Assembly: GCA_035345935.1 (NCBI GenBank)
Contig: DAORDK010000030.1
Coordinates: 1-33,561 of the forward strand
Origin: SSSZ01 sp035345935
Lineage (GTDB): Bacteria > Pseudomonadota > Gammaproteobacteria > Burkholderiales > Rhodocyclaceae
Direction: 5' to 3'
DNA: 33,561 nt
Below, piece by piece: positions 31,444 through 33,561 of the stretch; positions within the stretch are counted from its first letter, which is position 1, and each line of letters begins with the position of its first letter. Under the pieces are notes generated by a model. That model did not search any database and was not told the DNA's origin. It was given only the letters and a program-made list of their open reading frames with translations. A program made the translations under genes and the position numbers.

Positions 31444-31749
31444 ATGGCCGAACTACTTGACGAAATCCACCCCGGCGAAATTCTGCTGGAGGACTTTATG
31501 AAGCCGATGGGTATCACGGCCCGTCAGCTCGCCAGTGACATCGACGTGCCACCAAGTCGGATCAGCGAACTGGTGAATGGGCACCGTCCGATTACCGCCG
31601 ATACGGCGCTGCGCCTTGGCCTGTTTTTCCAAATGGAGCCGCGCTTTTGGTTGAATCTGCAAACCGAATACGATATGCGCATCGCTGCACGCACGTTGCA
31701 GGAGAAAATTGCGCCGCGCATTCGAGTGTTTCACGGGGCCGCCGCTTGA
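31444..31749 (+). CDS. higA: HigA-type antitoxin (XRE helix-turn-helix)
   Basis: The 101-aa product has a HigA/XRE helix-turn-helix (about 20-65: ARQLASDIDVPPSRISELVNGHRPIT) and DTALRLGLFFQMEPRFWLNLQTEYDM, the HigA signature after it. AGGAGG lies six bases before the ATG, nine bases after the HigB stop. It should neutralise HigB and repress the pair's promoter. This is the second toxin-antitoxin pair within 3 kb. Confidence 0.92.
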   Translation: MAELLDEIHPGEILLEDFMKPMGITARQLASDIDVPPSRISELVNGHRPITADTALRLGLFFQMEPRFWLNLQTEYDMRIAARTLQEKIAPRIRVFHGAAA

Positions 31750-31834
31750 GCCGGAGAGGCGAATTGGGTGTGCAAAAGAGAGGGGCTTGGCGATAGCAAG
31801 GCCGGAGCGGGCCGCCTACCCACCCGGCACGACC

Positions 31835-32206
31835 TCACTCAAATTCCCGAGCCAGTTCGGACGTGCCTTCGAACAGCCCTTGCCCACGAATCATCGCCTT
31901 GAAGGCCTTCATCACCGGCCGGGAGATAGCGGTTTCGGCCAGGACGCGGCGCTCGTAGATGGCCATCTTGAGGGCTTCGTCGGCGCCCTGGCGGGCGGTG
32001 GCGATGAGGGTGTGCTCGGCGTCGCCGAAGCGCTGGCCGGGGCGGTGGCGCAGGGCGTCGTAGAGGGCGGCCATGACGCGCTTTTCGACTTCGCCCATTT
32101 TGCATTTGCCGTCGAGGATCTTGAGCATGACGGCGGTGGCGCAATCGACGTCGCTCGGAGTCAGCGGGTGCGCCGCCACCCAGGCCGGCACGTGGGCGAG
32201 GCTCAT
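31835..32206 (-). CDS. Unknown 123-aa protein of the flavodoxin-rhodanese operon
   Basis: I do not recognise a family. The protein is soluble and mostly helical, with no signal peptide; C22 and C35 are its cysteines, and it has LDGKCKMGEVEKRVMAALYDALRHRP and TAISRPVMKAFKAMIRGQ. The start overlaps the rhodanese stop (ATGA), so it is co-translated with it and with the flavodoxin. Nitrogen-fixation operons of related bacteria often include a rhodanese with small unknown proteins; a nif role is inferred only from that. The start at 32206 is preferred to a longer frame that overlaps the rhodanese. Confidence 0.7.
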   Translation of the reverse strand: MSLAHVPAWVAAHPLTPSDVDCATAVMLKILDGKCKMGEVEKRVMAALYDALRHRPGQRFGDAEHTLIATARQGADEALKMAIYERRVLAETAISRPVMKAFKAMIRGQGLFEGTSELAREFE

Positions 32207-32529
32207 GCCGGCGCCGTCATCGCCGTTTCCAGCGCCGGATAGCCGCCGTCGACGCTGAACACGCGGGAGTAGCGGAAGTCGACGAACATCTGCGCGTAGG
32301 TCTTGCTGGCGTTGCCGTGGTAGCAGTAGATGACGATCGGCGCGTCCTTGGGAATGCGCTTCGTCCAGGCCAGCAGCCGGTCTTCGCTGAGCTGGGCGGC
32401 GCCGTCGATGTGGCCGGCCTGATACGACTTGATGTCGCGCACGTCGAAGAGCGTGGCCTGGGGTTCGCTGCGCAGCAGCTCTGCCGCAGCCGAGCCCGGA
32501 ATGCACTCGTAAGCCCTGGATTCCCCCAT
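32203..32529 (-). CDS. Single-domain rhodanese (sulfurtransferase)
   Basis: The 108-aa product is a rhodanese domain with LFDVRDIKSYQAGHIDGAAQL and an active-site loop CYHGNASK, where the catalytic Cys is followed by the substrate loop; this loop pattern (Cys-X5-basic) fits thiosulfate or protein-persulfide transfer. GGAGG lies eight bases before the ATG, three bases after the flavodoxin stop. A rhodanese (rhdN) is part of the nifB-nifQ region in Azotobacter vinelandii; this may be a counterpart, helping sulfur supply for clusters. Confidence 0.85.
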   Translation of the reverse strand: MGESRAYECIPGSAAAELLRSEPQATLFDVRDIKSYQAGHIDGAAQLSEDRLLAWTKRIPKDAPIVIYCYHGNASKTYAQMFVDFRYSRVFSVDGGYPALETAMTAPA

Positions 32530-32532
32530 GAT

Positions 32533-33093
32533 TCAGGCCTCCACCGTCAGTTTTTCGCTCAACAGCGGCACCACCTGGGCCAGCCAGGCGTCGATGCGCT
32601 CGTCGGTGAGCATGCCCTGGGTGCGCTGGTCGATGACCAGACCCACGAAGCGGCCGTCGACGACGGCGGCCGACTGCTCGAAGGTGTAGCCATCGGTGGG
32701 CCAGTCGCCGACGATCTCGGCCCCCCAGCCCTTGAACTTCTCGACGAGGGCGAAGAGCGAGCTGCAGAAACGGTCGGCGTAACGTTCCTGGGCGCCGAGG
32801 CCGAAGAAGGCGATGCGCTTGCCCGAAAAGTCCGGGTTGGGCGGCATCTGGTCGAAGAATTCAGCCCAATTGGGCTCGAAGCAGCCGGAAGCGCCGTGGC
32901 CCGGAATCTCGCCGATGCCATAGCTCGGCGTACCGAGGATGAGGGCGTCGTACTGCAGCATATCGGCTGGAGTGATGCGGTTGACGTTGATGGGCTTGGC
33001 GCACAGTTCGTCGCCCAGTTTTTTCTGCATTTTCTTGGCCACCAGGCGGGTGGTTCCGGTTTCGGTGCCGAAAAAGAATCCAATCTTGTTCAT
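32533..33093 (-). CDS. Second nif-type flavodoxin
   Basis: A 186-aa long-chain flavodoxin with phosphate loop GTETGTTR (about 9-16), LGTPSYGIGEIPGHGASGC in the 60s loop and GLGAQERYADRF in the 90s loop. Compared with the flavodoxin at 8169, the otherwise common GLGDQ is GLGAQ, so Asp is Ala, and the 60s loop is different. It is first gene of the minus-strand operon with rhodanese and the 123-aa protein; GGAGG lies five bases before the ATG. A longer in-frame start at 33138 was rejected because no site precedes it and the extension is in the opposite promoter. Likely electron carrier for nitrogen fixation or a related pathway. Confidence 0.88.
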   Translation of the reverse strand: MNKIGFFFGTETGTTRLVAKKMQKKLGDELCAKPINVNRITPADMLQYDALILGTPSYGIGEIPGHGASGCFEPNWAEFFDQMPPNPDFSGKRIAFFGLGAQERYADRFCSSLFALVEKFKGWGAEIVGDWPTDGYTFEQSAAVVDGRFVGLVIDQRTQGMLTDERIDAWLAQVVPLLSEKLTVEA

Positions 33094-33121
33094 ACTGCCT
33101 CCGGGGAAAGGAAAAAAGGGG

Positions 33122-33137
33122 TGGCACGCCCATTGCA
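33122..33137 (+). promoter_or_regulatory. Near-perfect sigma-54 promoter
   Basis: TGGCACGCCCATTGCA contains the full TGGCACG and TTGCA elements at exact GG-N10-GC spacing. It points toward the gene at 33210; transcription should start near 33149. Confidence 0.88.
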
Positions 33138-33162
33138 AATACCGATGGAAGAGCCACGCCGG

Positions 33163-33178
33163 CGTCGACTTTGCGACA
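33163..33178. promoter_or_regulatory. NifA-like site with one mismatch
   Basis: CGTCGACTTTGCGACA matches TGT-N10-ACA except for the first base and shares the GCGACA half with the sites at 4117 and 7410. It lies downstream of the plus-strand promoter and upstream of the flavodoxin on the minus strand, so its target is uncertain. Confidence 0.35.
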
Positions 33179-33209
33179 CGGCCTCATGACCAACCTGCCG
33201 GAGCGCGCC

Positions 33210-33470
33210 ATGCAATACTCCACCCACGACTGCCACGGCCTGCCCGTCGCCGTCGGCGACGAGGTGAAAATCCTCGACATCGATCCCGACCCCGATCTCG
33301 ACGACGACCAACGGGAGATGTTCCTGGCCATGATCGGCGCTTGTTGCGCCGTGGAGCGCATCGACGCCGACGGCACCGGCTGGGTCGCGGTGTGGTGGAA
33401 CGGCGACGAAGGCACCCAGCTGACACTGGTCGGCCTGGGGCCGCTCCAGATGGAACGCCGGGGCGGCTGA
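33210..33470 (+). CDS. Unknown 86-aa protein behind a sigma-54 promoter
   Basis: I do not recognise a named family. The protein is small, acidic and soluble; it has VAVGDEVKILDID, an aspartate-rich stretch (DPDPDLDDDQ) and GWVAVWWNGDEGTQLTLVGL, suggesting a small beta-rich fold; cysteines are C8, C43 and C44. I chose the ATG at 33210 because CGGAG stands seven bases before it; an earlier ATG at 33186 lacks a site. The promoter is among the best sigma-54 matches in the window, so it is probably induced with nitrogen fixation genes. A function is not known to me. Confidence 0.75.
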   Translation: MQYSTHDCHGLPVAVGDEVKILDIDPDPDLDDDQREMFLAMIGACCAVERIDADGTGWVAVWWNGDEGTQLTLVGLGPLQMERRGG

Positions 33471-33490
33471 GCGCGGGCGGCGGGTCGGCT

Positions 33491-33561
33491 TCATTCGTCG
33501 ACCGTCGCCTCTTCGCCCTGGGCGTTGTAGTTCTTCAGGCGTTTTTCGGCGGCGACGCCGA
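33491..33561 (-). CDS. C-terminal end of an unidentified protein, cut by window edge
   Basis: A minus-strand frame runs in from the right edge and ends at TGA (33491-33493) after about 22 codons (ending RLKNYNAQGEEATVDE). It is acidic at the end and shows codon use like the nif genes. Too little is visible to name it. Confidence 0.5.
   Translation of the reverse strand, partial: GVAAEKRLKNYNAQGEEATVDE

Noticed and set aside
33093..33160. Minus-strand sigma-54 promoter for the second flavodoxin
   Set aside because: No GG-N10-GC pair with the right spacing was found on that strand; it may have a sigma-70-type promoter.
1..33561. CRISPR array, tRNA or rRNA genes
   Set aside because: No regularly spaced repeats, cloverleaf-like sequence or rRNA motifs were recognised on either strand.

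Overview
The window reads as a piece of chromosome from a GC-rich, nitrogen-fixing betaproteobacterium, most like the Rhodocyclales/Azoarcus-Azospira-Dechloromonas group. The reasons are a nifL-nifA pair next to an rnf cluster, nif-type flavodoxins and NifX-family proteins, sigma-54 (RpoN) promoters with TGT-N10-ACA NifA sites, and a SHP/DHC/cytochrome b operon. The organism is inferred from content, not from a marker gene.

Layout. 1-3984 (minus) holds rnfA-B-C-D-G, the last one cut by the window edge: a membrane complex that supplies low-potential electrons to nitrogenase. Divergent from it, 4250-7404 (plus) is nifL-nifA. One perfect palindromic NifA site lies between two back-to-back sigma-54 promoters. 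7516-10152 (plus) is a second sigma-54/NifA-type operon: 2Fe-2S ferredoxin, NifZ-like, flavodoxin, an unknown 100-aa protein, ModA-like, NifX-like. 14952-10157 (minus) is SHP cytochrome c, diheme cytochrome c, cytochrome b, QseB/QseC-like two-component system and CDF cation exporter; a 161-bp MITE-like inverted-repeat element sits exactly between regulator and kinase. 15268-18958 is an AT-richer patch with two tandem FemAB/GNAT-like proteins and a KpsS-like capsule protein, preceded by a fragment of the 5' end of the PAS-LuxR gene found intact at 19811.

21814-24940 contains an ABM monooxygenase, a TPR protein, a large AAA+ ATPase and a divergent NifX-like gene; NifA and sigma-54 signals lie between the last two. 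The ATPase/NifX-like unit is present a second time at 28640-30304, where nifX survives but the ATPase is broken and a Phd/VapC toxin-antitoxin pair lies inside it. Between the copies are a hydrolase-MFS-(internally deleted SDR) operon and its divergent LysR regulator. 30375-31749 holds structured non-coding DNA, a small membrane protein and HigBA. The right end returns to nif-type functions: flavodoxin, rhodanese and an unknown 123-aa protein (minus), and a small unknown gene with a near-perfect sigma-54 promoter (plus).

Together the window is a nitrogen-fixation accessory region: electron delivery (Rnf, flavodoxins, ferredoxin), regulation (NifLA), molybdenum/FeMo-cofactor handling (ModA-like, three NifX-family proteins, NifZ-like) plus an uncharacterised NifA-linked AAA+/TPR module, interrupted by surface-polysaccharide, redox and toxin-antitoxin genes. 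No tRNA, rRNA, CRISPR array or transposase gene was seen.
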